A stretch of 64,000 nt of DNA from Chryseosolibacter sp964393795 (GTDB taxonomy: Bacteria; Bacteroidota; Bacteroidia; Cytophagales; Cyclobacteriaceae): positions 1 through 64,000 of the forward strand of contig CAYMWA010000005.1 in assembly GCA_964393795.1 (NCBI GenBank), in the 5' to 3' direction. Below the pieces are notes generated by a model. It saw only the letters and a list, made by a program, of their open reading frames with translations. It ran no database searches and was not told the origin of the DNA. Positions 63,591 through 64,000 of this stretch are shown here, in pieces; positions within the stretch are counted from its first letter, which is position 1, and each line of letters starts with the position of its first letter. The translations under genes and the position numbers were made by a program.

Positions 63591-64000
63591 ATGAAAACAG
63601 ATACTATCAAAGTCGCCAAAGATCCTTCTCAATACAACGCGTTGACACCCGAAGAAATACGAATCATTGTACACAAGGGTACCGAATATCCCGGAACCGG
63701 GGAGTATGAACACCACAAGGCCGAAGGCGTATACGTGTGCAGACGGTGCAACAATCCACTTTACACATCTGAACATAAATTTTCGTCACATTGCGGCTGG
63801 CCGAGCTTCGATGATGAGATACCAGGAGCCGTGAAGCGTTTGCCCGATGCTGACGGGCGCCGGGTCGAGATCGTATGTGCGAACTGTGAGGCTCACCTCG
63901 GGCACGTGTTTGAGGGGGAATACCTCACGCCGAAGAATATTCGCCATTGTGTCAATTCAATTTCCATGCGCTTCATTCCTGTCGAGGAGCTGGCGCCGTC
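63591..64000 (+). CDS. msrB: Peptide-methionine (R)-S-oxide reductase MsrB, 3' end outside window
   Basis: The frame opens at the ATG at 63591 and is still open at the window end (136 codons plus two bases). The product reduces methionine-R-sulfoxide in oxidised proteins. Zinc ligands Cys50/Cys53 (CRRC) and Cys96/Cys99 (CANC), the block SSHCGWPSFD, HLGHVFEG and the catalytic Cys120 in RHCVNSISMRF are all present. Cys68 in HCGWPSF could be the resolving cysteine. MsrB is normally 130-165 residues, so only a short C-terminus is missing. No signal peptide, so cytosolic. Confidence 0.95.
   Translation, partial: MKTDTIKVAKDPSQYNALTPEEIRIIVHKGTEYPGTGEYEHHKAEGVYVCRRCNNPLYTSEHKFSSHCGWPSFDDEIPGAVKRLPDADGRRVEIVCANCEAHLGHVFEGEYLTPKNIRHCVNSISMRFIPVEELAP

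Noticed and set aside
1..64000. rRNA, tRNA, prophage or insertion sequence
   Set aside because: No such gene or transposase/integrase motif was recognised on either strand by reading; short RNAs could still be missed.

Overview
The window looks like chromosomal DNA of a Gram-negative member of the Bacteroidota, most like the Cytophagales (Chryseolinea/Ohtaekwangia type). The evidence is two SusC/SusD pairs, an ECF sigma/FecR pair feeding an STN-domain SusC, many lipoproteins with a signal peptide ending in a lipobox Cys, and the interspersed palindromic repeats common in that phylum. The genus is an inference. No rRNA, tRNA, CRISPR array, transposase or integrase was recognised. The genes at both ends (ClpP on the left, MsrB on the right) run off the window.

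Layout: 0-1.3 kb, leftward ECF sigma, small unknown protein and ClpP paralogue. 1.8-2.5 kb, HTH antitoxin with a truncated AbiEii-type toxin. 2.6-8.3 kb, SGNH-like protein, a large PVC-type cytochrome c/HEAT protein and a YdjM-like membrane hydrolase. 8.5-12.4 kb, DUF1080 (3-keto-glycoside hydrolase family) lipoprotein plus a Tat-exported Gfo/Idh/MocA oxidoreductase, then a GH5 lipoprotein. 12.4-17.7 kb, SMR exporter and an RND efflux adaptor/pump. 17.8-27.2 kb, a leftward operon (calcineurin-like phosphoesterase, SusC, SusD, BACON lipoprotein) facing a divergent NPP-type phosphodiesterase, which reads as a phosphoester-scavenging locus. 27.4-31.5 kb, a tight Kai-like operon: KaiC, two KaiB, a PAS histidine kinase and a response regulator. 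31.7-35.7 kb, a TonB-dependent receptor converging on an HMA-domain protein and an outer-membrane barrel protein, separated by a 34-35 bp tandem repeat. 35.9-37.4 kb, PadR regulator and membrane protein. 37.5-37.9 kb, palindromic repeat cluster. 38.2-38.7 kb, ParE-type toxin-antitoxin. 38.9-42.9 kb, second PVC-type cytochrome with an amidohydrolase. 42.9-45.4 kb, RclA-like flavoprotein and an EamA transporter. 45.6-56.3 kb, sigma/anti-sigma/SusC/SusD/ASPIC-UnbV lipoprotein. 56.3-64 kb, cupin, a TonB-receptor operon with Cys-rich partners (possible metal uptake), Hsp20, response regulator, MBL-fold hydrolase and MsrB.

The picture is of a surface-active heterotroph that takes up glycans, glycosides and phosphoesters through TonB-dependent systems. 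The least ordinary parts are the five-gene Kai operon, the phosphoester locus with 11-bp-spaced repeats at its promoter, the Cys-rich TonB-receptor operon at 57-61 kb, and RNA structures around the second SusCD operon, including a terminator in antisense orientation in the susC leader.
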